From Austropuccinia psidii (Eukaryota > Basidiomycota > Pucciniomycetes > Pucciniales > Sphaerophragmiaceae): 64,000 bases of DNA. A program made the position numbers and the translations under genes. Positions 10,406 through 22,391 of this stretch are shown here, piece after piece. The notes beneath the pieces were generated by a model. The model did no database searches. It was not told where the DNA came from and saw only the letters and a program-made list of their open reading frames with translations. Location: assembly GCA_023105745.1 (NCBI GenBank), contig JALGQZ010000001.1, positions 57,927,437 to 57,991,436 on the forward strand, written 5' to 3'. How positions within the stretch are numbered: the first letter of the stretch is position 1; the number at the start of each line of letters is the position of its first letter.

Positions 10406-12371
10406 TGTAAGGTTTGACTATGAAACAATAAGTAAAAATTACTAATATTTTACTTATTGTACTCTGAATGTCCTTATAAATAAAACAAATAAGATAAAAA
10501 TAACTATAATAATGAATAATTATCATAATTATGGCGTAAAAATAATTACATTATTAAATCAATATAATAATATAATTTATATTATGAAAAAATAATATAA
10601 TAAATAAATATATTAATATTTGATAATTGATATCTACAAGAGCACTTTATTATTGCTACAAAAAAATAATAAAGGTGTAAAAGAATTGGCTTTTATTAAT
10701 GAAAAGGAATTAATAACTAAAATATCACTAATATTAAAGTTATATATTAATATAAATACTATTTATATCAATTGAAGAATTATTAATGATAATAATAGAG
10801 AGAAAATGACCTACTTTTGATTCTTAAAATAATAATTTTGGAAGAATTTACGCCAAACAATGTAAATACAACTTATTTAAGTTTTACTTACAAATAAAAA
10901 TAAAAGAAATTACAAATTCTCTTGATTTTATGTGGAAATGAGATTTTTAAGAGAATTATAACAAAAAAAGTGAAAAATTGAAGTAATAATGTCAAAAATG
11001 ATGATTATAAAGAAGATTAACTTTGGTCTTTGATAATATGAAAGATTCATATATAAAGAATAAAGATTTTACCTTGTGATTCAATTGTTTTATTGTTTTG
11101 ATGTGTCTGAGGGGAAAATGGACTAAAAAAAGCTCTATTTATAGTATATACCTCCCTTCTAGAGTCCAGTAGGCTTCTAGTAGAGGTTTACTGATGGTAT
11201 CCACTGGAAATGATCAGTATTTTGAGGCTTAATGATGATTAGGTTATGATAAAACTATCTTATCTCATTATTATGCCATTATTTAGAGTTATCACTATAA
11301 CTCTAAGTTTAATGATGTCATAGGCTTGGAAGAAGCCTAAACTTTGTTAATTTAATTAGTATTAATCATAATCTGATATTATTCATCAGTTTTACCACTT
11401 TTATAATGGTTAAAGTTAAAATAAGATTACAGTGAGTGATCATTAATGATCAATTTTAAGCTTAAAATTTGATCATTAATAACTTGTAAGCTATACACGC
11501 TAAAGATATTCTGAGAGTGAACTATAATAGCTTGGAATGTACTCATTAAACTGCCAAGAGCATTTTATTACATCATCAAAACTCTATTTTGATGATTTTT
11601 TTTGTAACTCATCTTTTCTGTTGAAATTCAATATTTTAAACTTCAAACCTTAATTTTAAGGGTTATACCTTGAATATTATGATGAAAATTACATAATTCT
11701 TCACATATGAACTATTAGAATCTTAATATCTACTTTTTTTAAGTTTGGACCACTTTCACAACAAAGTGGTCAACAGCTCCAGTGATTTTGCTCAATAAAC
11801 CCTTACAAGTTATAACATTGTTTATAACATGTCAAATAAAGTTCATATCTGTGTTTTTACAGTAATTATGTGGTGACTTCATTTTTGGTTTAACTCTATA
11901 TCATGTATATTTCAAGAGATATTAGCTAAAAACCATGAATATATGCATTGACCAAAAAAGTGCATATATTCAGCTTAATTCCTTGAGTATTGACTTGAGA
12001 GAATTTTCAAAAAAAAAAATTTTTGTGTATTTCTTCATGGGGAATTCAATGGTACAATTCATTTCACATGCTGTTTCATCTGTTTCTGAGTTAAATAAGA
12101 TTTTGTGTCTTTTTTAGTGTATTATTACTTATTCTTCAGTAATTATTGAGTTTTCAGATATGCCATAAAAATGACATATGTGTATTTCACCATGCCAAAT
12201 CTAATGGTGTCATTTCTTTCACATTTTTACTCATTAGATTCTGAGTTACTTCAGATTTTGTACCTATTTATGGTATTTTCACTAGTTTCAAGATAATTAT
12301 TATGTGTATAATTATTATAGAGTTTTTCTTGTGACCTTTTTGGATATGTGGTCATATCTGAAAGGCTCACA
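10406..12371 (-). mobile_element. Solo LTR, family C (C1), minus orientation
   Basis: The plus strand reads from TGTAAGGTTTGAC to AAAGGCTCACA. The flanking 5-mer CTCTT is repeated exactly (10401-10405 and 12372-12376). Length is 1966 bp. The termini resemble those of families A and B, but the interior is different. After its end, the host LTR A1 resumes with GCTGTTTTTTCC exactly as in the uninterrupted copy near 16450. The open frame at 11935-12117 lies inside and shows no protein-like features. Confidence 0.82.
11136..11143 (-). promoter_or_regulatory. TATA box of LTR C1
   Basis: The minus strand reads ACTATAAATAGAGC, a good TATA match, about 1.23 kb into the LTR in its own orientation. That position is similar to the TATA box in family-B LTRs. 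Inferred to be the U3 promoter. Confidence 0.5.
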
Positions 12372-13275
12372 CTCTTGCTGTTTTTTCCAAATAATCCTAT
12401 TATCCAATTTTATATTTAGTATCAACAAGTAAGTATTAGTTAAGATATTTTCTTAAGTGTTTTAACTCTTTCCAAATCAATCATGAAGATGTGTAATCAT
12501 AGAGATATGCTACTTACAATAGTATTTAGCTATTATATGGTTGTATTATTGCTATAAAGGAATTTTTATCCTTTGAATCCACAATTTATCTGTCAAATAT
12601 TTCTACCAATTCTTTTCAATATTTTATTGGAGTACCAGTGAGTGGTTTTTATTAATTCTTAAACTTTTTCTCTAGTAATAGTTTTCTTCAAGAATTATCA
12701 TTATTGTTATTATTTCAAAAGATAACTATATATATTAAAGAAGTTTTATTATTAAATACTTCTTTTAATTGATTCTTGTAGAAAATTACTTCTTACTGCT
12801 ATAATAACTAGTAGTTTATAACAAGTAAAAGAAATATTTAAGTAATTAATTATTTAATTGTGGTTATAATGAATTTATTTATTATATTTCATAAGAAGGG
12901 TAATAGTACTGTTGATTAATAGTAATATTATCAACAGCTTCATAGAAACATCTTACAAATTTTAATCAAATGTTTTTTTAAAAAAATATTTCAATTAAGT
13001 AAAATGTTTCTTTATATTAAATAAAAAAAATTCAATTTAATTTATTTCATAGCTATTAATCATAAAATTGCAGATCTAAATCAAAAAAAAATTCAATTTC
13101 CTTAACAAAATATACTTTGAAGTGATCATGAAGTATATGGTTACTTAATGGGATCTTTTTTTGTTTTTTTGTTTTTCTGATTTTTATTTTTAATTTATCT
13201 TTTAATTTTTCAGTGTTTTTCTCTTTTATTTTTTACAGAAAAAATCAATCAAAACAAAAGAGTAGAAAAGAAATT

Positions 13276-16200
13276 TGTGAGCCTTGGGGTATATTTTACA
13301 TACCAAAATAGGCCACAATTATCTTCAAAAATAAATTCTGAACTATGCATAACCCATAAGTCATGCATATATTCAAAATTCATCATTTTTGATTTCAGAA
13401 AAAATGAATAACTTTTTTGTGAGTAGCTAAATCCATAGATTCAAGGCCACATTTGGATTCTACAGAAAAATTTATCTAGGGTAGCTCCATAGAGTGAATA
13501 AGCATAAATTAACTCCATGAGGTGGTAATATGGAAAATACTTCAATACCACATAAAAGAATTGTGAAAATTTTTGTTCTTCTCAATTTCATGCCAAAATA
13601 ATGGGAATGTGAGTGTGAGCCTTAGAGATAATTTCATATACCCAAAAGACCACAAATATAAAAAATAACATATTAATATAAATAAAATAAATTTATTTAT
13701 ATTATTAAAATAAAAATCCAAATATAAATATAAAATTATATTAAAAATAAAAAATTAATTACAATTTAAAAATAAAAATACATTAAATTTTATAAGTATA
13801 AAATTACATTTATACTTGAAAAAATTAGGTAAAAATGAAATTTTAACAAAATTGTGAAAAAATAAATAAATTTGGAAAAAAGTTAAATAAAAATTATTAT
13901 AACTTTTTATCCAATAAATAAATACATAAAAATTATCTCACCATTGGATTCCTCATAAAAAATCAGGTGGGGTCACCTCTGAGTGAAATTCTTGTAACTC
14001 AACTCTAAATAAGCTTAAATTAAGTTTTTAGTATTTTCAATACAAAAGTTGAAAATCCTCAAAACCTTAATTTAATTCACACCACATGTGGTGTTAACCA
14101 TCAATTTTTGTGTTAAAATTGAGGTGTTGTGTTTAGTTTAGAAGTTATGAGGAATTGAAGTATTTTCAATTGAATTCAATTGAAATGTCAAAATGTGCGC
14201 ATGTATTACATAAGTGAACTTTGATTTACATATGAGGTGTCAATTATTACTGTATTGTACTGTACAATTGAATTGAATTACATATGTAAATTATAAGTAT
14301 AATACATGATGAGGAATTAAAGGAATAATAAATTGGAAAGATTAAATTTGGGGGGGAAAAGGAACTCCAGCTCTAAGGGGGAGCTAGACCCCCAAAATCC
14401 TTGCTGACAGGCGTGGGATGTCAAAATTCATGCAAAATTTCATCACTTTTGGCCTGGAATTGAGTTACAGGGTCTGTGGACTCAATTGATGATGAGGTTT
14501 TGATACCAACTGGGGTAGTTTTAGCTGTTGCCAAGAGGGTAAAACTACCCTTAAGATAAAACGATCATAATAAAAACAGCTTTAACTGGTTTCTACGCCT
14601 CTGACACACATTCTGACGTGTTTTGAAGGCTCTAGGCCTGGTATTGCTATAGTAATGGCTGATATCAGGGTCTAAAATGGCTAAAAATGGCTAAAAATGG
14701 CTTAAACCAGCCCTTTTTTGGTCTAAACCAGGGTTCAATGATGCCATAATTGGCTTTTCTGTTGTCAGACTGTTTTTCACGACTGACAAGAGTAAAATTT
14801 ACTTTTGGAGTAAGAGAATTGATGGCTATAAAAGAATGTCTTCTTTGCCCCACTTTTCTTTTCATGTTAGAATCTTTTCCTTTTATTAATTAGTTTAAAC
14901 ACTGTTAAACCAATCAATCAAAGATTCCAACCACCATTTTTAAATCATTTTAATCCATTTAACCACGTGAAAAAATCATTATAATCATTGTTTGTAACTC
15001 TTATAATCATTTTTACCCCTGAACCACCCCAAAAGTGAATTAAAGCATCTTTCATCACTGTTAACTTTGTCACTTTGTTTCCAAATTCACTCTGGTCACT
15101 TTTGGGCGCGTTTTCTCTTTAATATTCTTTTTAAAGACCTTGTTCTTTAATTAATTGCTTGCAGTTCTTTTCTCAATTAATTCCAATTGAAATTGCTCTT
15201 GAAGAAATTTCTTTTGTAGCCTTAAAATATCTCTTGTAGAGTATTTTTTGGATAAATTTTTATTGTTGGTAAAACAATAAATTTTTATAATATTATTGTT
15301 TTATACTAATAAAGTTATAAACAATAAATTTGGCGTGTTTTCTCTTAAAAATAATATTTCATACTATTTTTAACTGGATTTTTTCCTTATACAAATTTTG
15401 AGGACAGGAAAAGTACTTGATTTTTAATCAAAGTTTCATATCCACACCTTACAGTGAGAAATCCCAGGTTACATATACACTAAGAATAGTGTTATGCATT
15501 TTTGTGGCATTTAATATCATGGTATTCTTACATACAGTTTTGATACACCCATAGTGGATATCAGTCTTGAAGCCTGAATTTCTATTTTTGACGTAAAAAT
15601 AGCTAAGGGGGAGAAAAGACATCAAAGAGAGCCAGGGTACCCAACTTCTGAGGCCTCTGAGGCATGGATAGCTCCAAAGCTTGGATCCATGGCTGATAAT
15701 GGCCCAATTAGTATACTAAAGCCTTTTGGGAACCTAGGTATCAAGTTAAAATCTCATCAAATCATAAGAAAATTGCAAATAAGCTGCTATTTTGATCTGA
15801 CAGAAAGGTAAAGAGCAACTTAGACTCCTGTAGCTGTTTCAATTATTATTGATTTTCCATGAATAAACCTTCATAGAGTAATTAAAACCCTTTTTGGACT
15901 AGTATCCATTGATTTACCTCATAACAAGCTGACATACTGTGATATTTGTAATTCTACATAGAAATGAGCTAAAAACTTCAAAAATTCATTAAAAATACAA
16001 TTCTCAATGAATCTTTCTTAAAATTCTAGGACTAATGGAGAATGGTATGACTCATAAAGAGATCAAAAATAATTATTGTTTCATAAATAAAATCAAAAGT
16101 TTTACTTACAGTCCATCTTTGATGATTCCACATGAAATACTGAATCTTTAAAAATTCACAGAAAATACAACCTGTGATGAAATTTCCAATAATGATGATA

Positions 16201-16828
16201 ACTTTGAGAAATTAATGTTTATTTTTAAATAAAAGAGAATTTACATTTGTTACTCCTTTTATTCTTAACCATAAATTGGTTGGTAGTCACGTAAAATAAT
16301 TCATTAAGTAATTATGATAATCTTATGTGACAACAAATGATGCAATCAATAATACAAAAAATGTTATTGTTTTCTCACTCACTGATTTTTCATTTTTCTC
16401 CATGGAATGCTTCTTTGAGCTGTATTTGACTTAAAAGAGGCCTCCTCTTGCTGTTTTTTCCAAATCATCTTATTATCCAGTTATATCATTGTTACCAACA
16501 AGTAAGTATTAGTTAAACTTTTCTTAAGTGTTTTATTATTTCACAATAAATATAGGAAGAAGTGAAATAATAGAAATAAAGTAGATATTGTTGTCATACT
16601 GTTATATATTGAAATTATTTCATTATTTAAATACTTCTTGTAATTGATTCTTGTAGACAATTACTGCTTACTGTTATATTCACTAGTAGTGTATAACAAG
16701 TAAGAGAAATAATTAATTAATTAATTAAATTGTGGCTATAATAATTCTATTATTATATTTCATAAGAAAAGTCATAGTATTGTTGATTAATAGTAATATT
16801 ATAAACAATTTCATAGACACATCTTACA
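13276..16828 (+). mobile_element. Solo LTR, family A copy 3 (A3), split by a family-B solo LTR
   Basis: It starts TGTGAGCCTTGGGG at 13276 and ends ACATCTTACA at 16828. A perfect 5-bp duplication, AAATT, flanks it (13271-13275 and 16829-16833). Its own sequence is 13276-13613 plus 15459-16828, about 1.7 kb. It provides the uninterrupted reference for the insertion points of A2 and C1 inside copy A1 (GAGGCCTCCTCTTGCTG near 16438). Confidence 0.88.
13614..15453 (+). mobile_element. Solo LTR, family B
   Basis: It is about 1840 bp, starting TGTGAGCCTTAGAG and ending CACACCTTACA. It is very similar throughout to the LTRs of the complete element at 20067-30162. The flanking 5-mer GTGAG is repeated exactly (13609-13613 and 15454-15458). 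It sits inside LTR A3. A TATAAAAG box lies at 14827-14834. The internal region has been lost by recombination. The minus-strand open frame at 14665-14865 is not considered coding. Confidence 0.93.
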
Positions 16829-16833
16829 AAATT

Positions 16834-19800
16834 AAATCTTTCTTTAGGTTTTATGTTATTTTAACATTATTATCATTATCATAATAATGAAACTTAATGA
16901 ATTTAGTTTTTCCAAAGAAAATAAGGTTCTTATTATAATTAATTTAAGTGTATATTAATATTAAATTAGTGTTAGTTCAAAAAAAGGAAAAAAAGGGAGA
17001 CTGGGAAATCCACTTACAAATTTGGTAAATTTGTGTCAGAAAGCTTCTCTACCCAATTATAATAGAAAATAGGGAAAATTAGCAGAAATTAAGCTGTTTG
17101 AAATTTTTTCCCTCACACCTCCCCCTTCAAAACAAAAAAAAACAAGAGAAAAAACATCTTTTCTCAAATTACTTAGCCTTCTTTGACTTTTTTCATTTAA
17201 TGTAGATTAATTTTCTGAATTTTTTGTATCTTGATACTAAAATAAATGAATCAATATTAATAAGATTAATTAACTGGATATTTTATTCAATTTCAAAATA
17301 TTAAATTTCTATTTGTCTGCTTTATATCACTTTATATCCCCTGTATTAATATTGGACCCCCAAAGATCTGATTTTTATTCCAAAAATGTTCTTTTTCTAC
17401 CTAAAAATATTTCTAAGGCCAATTGCAATGAGAATGAAGGAAAGAAAGTTAAAAAAATAATTTTGGTAAATTTCATTTACAAAAATGTATTCCAAAACAT
17501 ATTTGAAAAAGCTTAATTTGAGCCTGATACAAAGAAAAATACCATTTCTTTAGGAGCCAAAAAACAAAAGGTATGAAATTGTAAAATTATAGATATTCCG
17601 GTTCCTTTTGACTCAAAAACGTTATTGCTAAGAAATAATATTCTGAATCCATTATTGGCACAAATTTTGATATCTTTCTTCTTGAACTAATTCAATTAGC
17701 CAAATTTGTCAATTCTTTTTAATTTGGGCACAAAAAGAAATCATGAAAAAATTAAGTGCACTTTCAAAGTGACTCAAATAGTAATTAAACTGAGATTTCT
17801 TTTGGGAAAGGATTCTATTGAACGAATATGTGGTAATTTTCTGTGATAATAGCCTTTCTTACATGAATTCACCTGAACCTACTTGATTTTGACCCTCTTT
17901 GGTAAATTCTTATGTGGATTTACCAATACCCCTCAAAACATATATAAACCTATTTCAAAGTAATAGTTTTCCTTTATTTTCTCCTTAGATTTTAAAATTG
18001 ATTTTTTTATTGATTTTTTTCTTGAAAGAAAAATTCATTTTTATTCTTTTTGAAATCATCAAAATATTCCAATTTTAAAGATTAAATTTTTTAAAAATTA
18101 AGTTTAAGGCTTTTTTTCTTTGCTATCGGCTTATTTTATTTTTTTACTATTATAAAATTCTTAAGAAAAAAAAAGAAACATAAAATAAATATTACCATAA
18201 AGTTTGGAAATTTGAAAATTGCTAATAAAAATTGTATTAAAGAAAAAAATTTCTTAAAAAGAATTAAAAAGTAATAATTCATATATGATTAAAAAAGTAT
18301 TTTAAAAATATGAATTTTTAGAATAATTCAATTTGGATTTGGTTTTTCTTGGAAATGAAATAGATAGAAACTTAATTCTTTTCTATATTTTTAAATATGT
18401 ACTTAAAAAAATAATGGATTGATTTTGAATAATTCAATTTTTTTAAAAAAAGAAAAAATGATAATAAAACAATATTTCAAACAAAAACAACTTTTTTACA
18501 AAATATTTATTTATAATAGGATTCTCAAAGTTAGAAAGTCACAAATTGAAAATTTTGAGTTTATTTTTGAGCAAATTAAACTCCTTAAAGGTCATGGTAT
18601 CTCCAAATACCCAAAATCCCCATATTTAGCACCAAATAATGCATTCAATCCCCCAATTACCAATTAATTATTTTCAAATTCATAATTTACAAACCAACTC
18701 TGTTACTTAGGAAATCTTCGAAATCTCATAATAATATGAGGAAATTATTCTCTCTCTCCTTTTTTGGGCTCACAACAGCACCTCAAAATAACTAATCCCC
18801 AAGAACAAAGGCCACCATATACCTATAGGATAAATTATCTTGGTAGTATTGATTCAGAAAGATTCAAGTAAATATACCAAAAAACTAGGAGTATCTTGAA
18901 AAGATATTTTTCAAAATTAAATAAGATTTATCTTTCAATACTTATTCTATATTCAAAAGAAGAGCCACCTGTTTAATTTGCATCTCATTTTAAAATTTTG
19001 GGATTTCAAAGGAATTGGGAAACCTTAGGGAAAATTGGAGTGATATTGGGATGTGAAATGGGGCCATTTTTATATACACAAAATGTGTAATTCAAAAATT
19101 ATCAAGTCTGAAAAAATAATTCCTTAATATGGTGGATTCTCAGATATACAAGCCTCTCTTTCTACTCCTGAGAACATCCTACCCAGACAATCAATCAATT
19201 TGAATGTTTACTTATTTTGATATTTTCACACTCAGTGAAAGCTCTTTTAATATTTTAAAATTAAGAATTTTGGATCCTTAAATTTCTTTATTAAAGTCTG
19301 GTGGTCATATAATAATAGCTACTTTTCTTTTCCTGAAAATTTTGGAATAATGGACTTGTCCATATAGCTGTTTTTACAACTATTTGCCTTTTTCCTTGAG
19401 AAATGCAGAAATACCTGGTTTTTTGAGACCAAGGAAGGGATATATGGATTATAAGTTCTTTGCTGTGATAGGTTTGGTTTTTACATTTTTACAAATCCAA
19501 TTCATAATTTAAATTTTTTGTTCTAAGATAACAATACGGGGCTGATTAATTGCATTCTTGTCTATCATTTTTGTTTTTGATAACCTTTACTAAGGGTATT
19601 TGCTTTTATATTTGGAAAAGTAAATGTGCATGTTATCCATTCTCAATATATCTCTAAATTTCCTGAAATATCAGCTGTTTAATATTGTTTGTATCATTTA
19701 TTTTTTGTTTCGGTTGATAAATGGCTAAATCCCCATATTCTATTTAATAAAGCCTCCTTGATTATACACTCATTCTTAATTCTCCACTGTGGCTATGTTT

Positions 19801-20061
19801 GATGTGACTTTTTAAATTTAATCTTTCTTTTTTTTCAATTTTCTTCTCTAATCTCTTCATGATATTTTGAAATCTTTCAAGTTAAAAAAACCTCAAGCAT
19901 ATTTTCTCGTGAGTGAGAAAGCTCAGGAGCTATGAATTTGCTAAATGTAATAGGATCTCCAAAGCGCTCACGGACTTTCAATCCTAAATATAGAAGTAAT
20001 AATATTCATTTTTTCAATTTTGGGGGAAGATATGTACATATTGTATAGTAAGGGATGTAAA
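16834..20061. other. AT-rich spacer, no gene recognised
   Basis: No protein-like open frame or RNA gene is visible. At about 17900-17936 there is a short match to the end of family M: GGTAAAT...ATTTACC, then AATACCCC. Everything else appears to be single-copy AT-rich sequence. Confidence 0.55.
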
Positions 20062-20066
20062 ATATG
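20062..20066. repeat. Target-site duplication ATATG, left copy
   Basis: ATATG directly precedes the TG of the 5' LTR and is repeated directly after the CA of the 3' LTR (30163-30167). This defines the ends of the complete element. Confidence 0.92.
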
Positions 20067-21903
20067 TGTGAGCCTTAGAGGTAATTTCATATACCCAAAA
20101 GACCACAAATATAAAAAATAACATATTAATATAAATAAAATAAATTTATTTATATTATTAAAATAAAAATCAAAATATAAATATAAAATTATATTAAAAA
20201 TAAAAAAATTAATTATAATTTAAAAATAAAAATACATTAAATTTTGTAAATATAAAATTACATTTATACTTGAAAAAATTAAGTAAAAATGAAATTTTAA
20301 CAAAATTGTGAAAAAATAAATAAATTTGGAAAAAAGTTAAATAAAATTTATTATAACTTTTTATCCAATAAATAAACATATAAAATTTATTTCACCATTG
20401 GATTCCTCATAAAAAATCAGGTGGGGTCACCTCTGAGTGAAATTCTTGTAACTCAACTCTAAATAAGCTTAAATTAAGTTTTTAGTATTTTCAATACAAA
20501 AGTTGAAAATCCTAAAAACTTTAATTTAATTCACACCACATGTGGTGTTAACCATCAATTTTTGTGTTAAAATTGAGGTGTTGTGTTTAGTTTAGAAGTT
20601 ATGAGGAATTGAAGTATTTTCAATTGAATTCAATTGAAATGTCAAAATGTGCGCGTGTATTACATAAGTGAACTTTGATTTACATATGAGGTGTCAATTA
20701 TTACTGTATTGTACTGTACAATTGAATTGAATTACATATGTAAATTATAAGTATAATACATGATGAGGAATTAAAGGAAAAATAAATTGGAAAGATTAAA
20801 TTTGGGGGGGAAAAGGAACTCCAGCTCTAAGGGGGAGCTAGACCCCCAAAATCCTTGCTGACAGGCGTGGGATGTCAAAATTCACGCAAAAGTTCATCAC
20901 TTTTGGCCTGGAATTGAGTTACAGGGTCTGTGGACTCAATTGATGATGAGGTTTTGATACCAACTGGGGTAGTTTTAGCTGTTGCCAAGAGGGTAAAACT
21001 ACCCTTAAGATAAAACAATCATAATAAAAACAGTTTTAACTGGTTTCTACGCCTCTGACACACATTCTGACGTGTTTTGAAGGCTCTAGGCCTGGTATTG
21101 CTATAGTAATGGCTGATTTAAGGGTCTAAAATGGCTAAGAATGGCTAAAAATGGCTTAAACCAGCCCTTTTTGGCCTAAACCAGGGTTCAATGATGCCAT
21201 AATTGGCTTTTCTGTTGTCAGACTGTTTTTCACGACTGACAAGAGTAAATTTTACTTTTGGAGTAAGAGAATTGATGGCTATAAAAGAATGTCTTCTTTG
21301 CCCCACTTTTCTCTTCATGTTAGAATCTTTTCCTTTTATTAATTAGTTTAAAACTGTTAAACCAATCAATCAAAGATTCCAACCACCACTTTTAAATCAT
21401 TTTAATCCTTTTAACCACGTGAAAAAATCATTATAATCATTGTTTGTAACTCTTATAATCATTTTTACCCCTGAACCACCCCAAAAGTGAATTAAAGCAT
21501 CTTTCATCACTGTAAACTTTGTCACTTTGTTTCCAAATTCACTCTGGTCACTTTTGGGCGTGTTTTCTCTTTAATATTCTTTTTAAAGACTTTGTTCTTT
21601 AATTAATTGCTTGCAGTTCTTTGCTCAATTAATTCCAATTGAAATTGCTCTTGAAGAAATTTCTTTTGTAGCCGTAAAATATCTCTTGTAGAGTATTTTT
21701 TGGATAAATTTTTATTGTTGGTAAAACAATAAGTTTTATAATATTATTGTTTTATACTAATAAAGTTATAAACAATAAAATTGGCGTGTTTTCTCTTAAA
21801 AATAATATTTCATACTATTTTTAATTGATTTTTACCTTATACAAATTTTGAGGACAGGAAAAGTACTTGATTTTTAATCAAAGTTTCATATCCACACCTT
21901 ACA
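20067..21903 (+). repeat. 5' LTR of the complete gypsy element
   Basis: It is 1837 bp, TGTGAGCC...CCTTACA. It contains a TATA box, an 11-bp perfect hairpin (GGGTAGTTTTA at 20967-20977 pairing with 20994-21004, 16-nt loop), and an AATAAA-rich stretch near 21710-21780 that could serve 3'-end formation. Its near identity to the 3' LTR indicates a recent insertion. Confidence 0.95.
21280..21287 (+). promoter_or_regulatory. TATA box of the 5' LTR
   Basis: TATAAAAG occurs about 1.2 kb into the LTR and is identical at 29538-29545 in the 3' LTR and 14827-14834 in the solo LTR. Transcription would be expected to begin about 30 bp downstream. Inferred from position and sequence. Confidence 0.6.
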
Positions 21904-21925
21904 TTTGGGGGCCCAGCCGTGATAT
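21904..21925 (+). other. Candidate primer-binding site
   Basis: Right after the LTR end comes TTTGGGGGCCCAGCCGTGAT. A primer site complementary to a tRNA 3' CCA end should start TGG, which occurs here after two T. I cannot name the tRNA. This is the most GC-rich stretch around it, as expected of a tRNA-derived site. Confidence 0.5.
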
Positions 21926-22129
21926 TTTACCTGTGACATATTTTTTTACTCTTTTTAAATCTTTTTTTTCTTATATTGAAAAATTTAAAAACATATAAAA
22001 AATACTTATAATTCAAAAAATCCATAAAAAATAATTTTTTTCATATTATAAGTGAGGCTTAAATTTTTATTTCTTTTTTTGAAATATCCTTTTTTTTACT
22101 TAATTAATTGGCTTTTTCATTAATTTTAG

Positions 22130-22327
22130 TGTCTGACAACGTGGTAAGACAAGAAAACATTGAAACAGCCTCAACAGTAACCAGCATTATCCCTGCCAGT
22201 ACTGTCAATTCTGATCATAATAGCACTGTTATTGTGACTCAAAATAACCAGCCTGAACCAATATCTTCTGAATTAATTAACTTAGACATAAGTAATACCC
22301 TTCAGAAAGCTAAAAATTTGGCAAATA
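22130..22327 (+). CDS. Open upstream segment of the gypsy element, possible first coding exon of ORF1
   Basis: A 66-codon open stretch reads as an ordinary Ser/Thr/Asn/Ile-rich protein (it includes SDNVVRQENIETASTV). It has no ATG of its own: the frame opens at 22108 after a stop, and a splice-acceptor-like TTTTTCATTAATTTTAG ends at 22129. At its other end is a consensus donor GTAAGT (22328). If left unspliced it stops at 22357-22359. Splicing 22328-22391 would fuse it in frame with ORF1. The source of an initiator codon is unknown; a leader exon in or after the LTR would be needed. Function unknown. The coding reading is inference. Confidence 0.4.
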
Positions 22328-22391
22328 GTAAGTTTTTTGACGTAAAAATACTATTTTAAGCCTTTTTAACCATAATTATGCCTTCAACCAG
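22328..22391 (+). other. Candidate 64-nt intron in the gypsy element leader
   Basis: It begins GTAAGT, ends CAACCAG, and has a TTTTTAACC branch-like sequence about 25 nt before the acceptor, a typical small fungal intron. Removal joins the upstream segment (phase 1 end) to the ORF1 frame with no stop in between. The first ATG of the gag-pol frame (22378) lies inside it and would be removed. Not confirmed by transcripts. Confidence 0.4.

Larger units (their letters stand above)
5428..12957 (+). mobile_element. Solo LTR, family A copy 1 (A1), split by three insertions
   Basis: This LTR starts TGTCAGCCTTGAGG, against TGTGAGCC in other copies, and ends ATCTTACA at 12957. It is recovered by joining 5428-5784, 7535-8502 and 12377-12957, for a net length of about 1.9 kb. 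Inserted into it are a Tc1/mariner element, solo LTR A2 (reverse orientation) and solo LTR C1. Flanking 5-mers are ACTTT (5423-5427) and AATTT (12958-12962), a 4/5 match expected for an old insertion. No internal region survives, so it arose by LTR-LTR recombination. Ends of the TG...CA type with a 5-bp duplication are LTR-retroelement hallmarks. Confidence 0.8.

Noticed and set aside
13614..15453. A second complete gypsy element starting at this LTR
   Set aside because: Both sides carry the same GTGAG duplication and family-A sequence, so this is a solo LTR with no internal region.
22108..22359. Free-standing 83-aa protein upstream of gag-pol
   Set aside because: Its apparent start is TTG, not ATG, which is not credible here. 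It is better explained as an exon or open leader segment.
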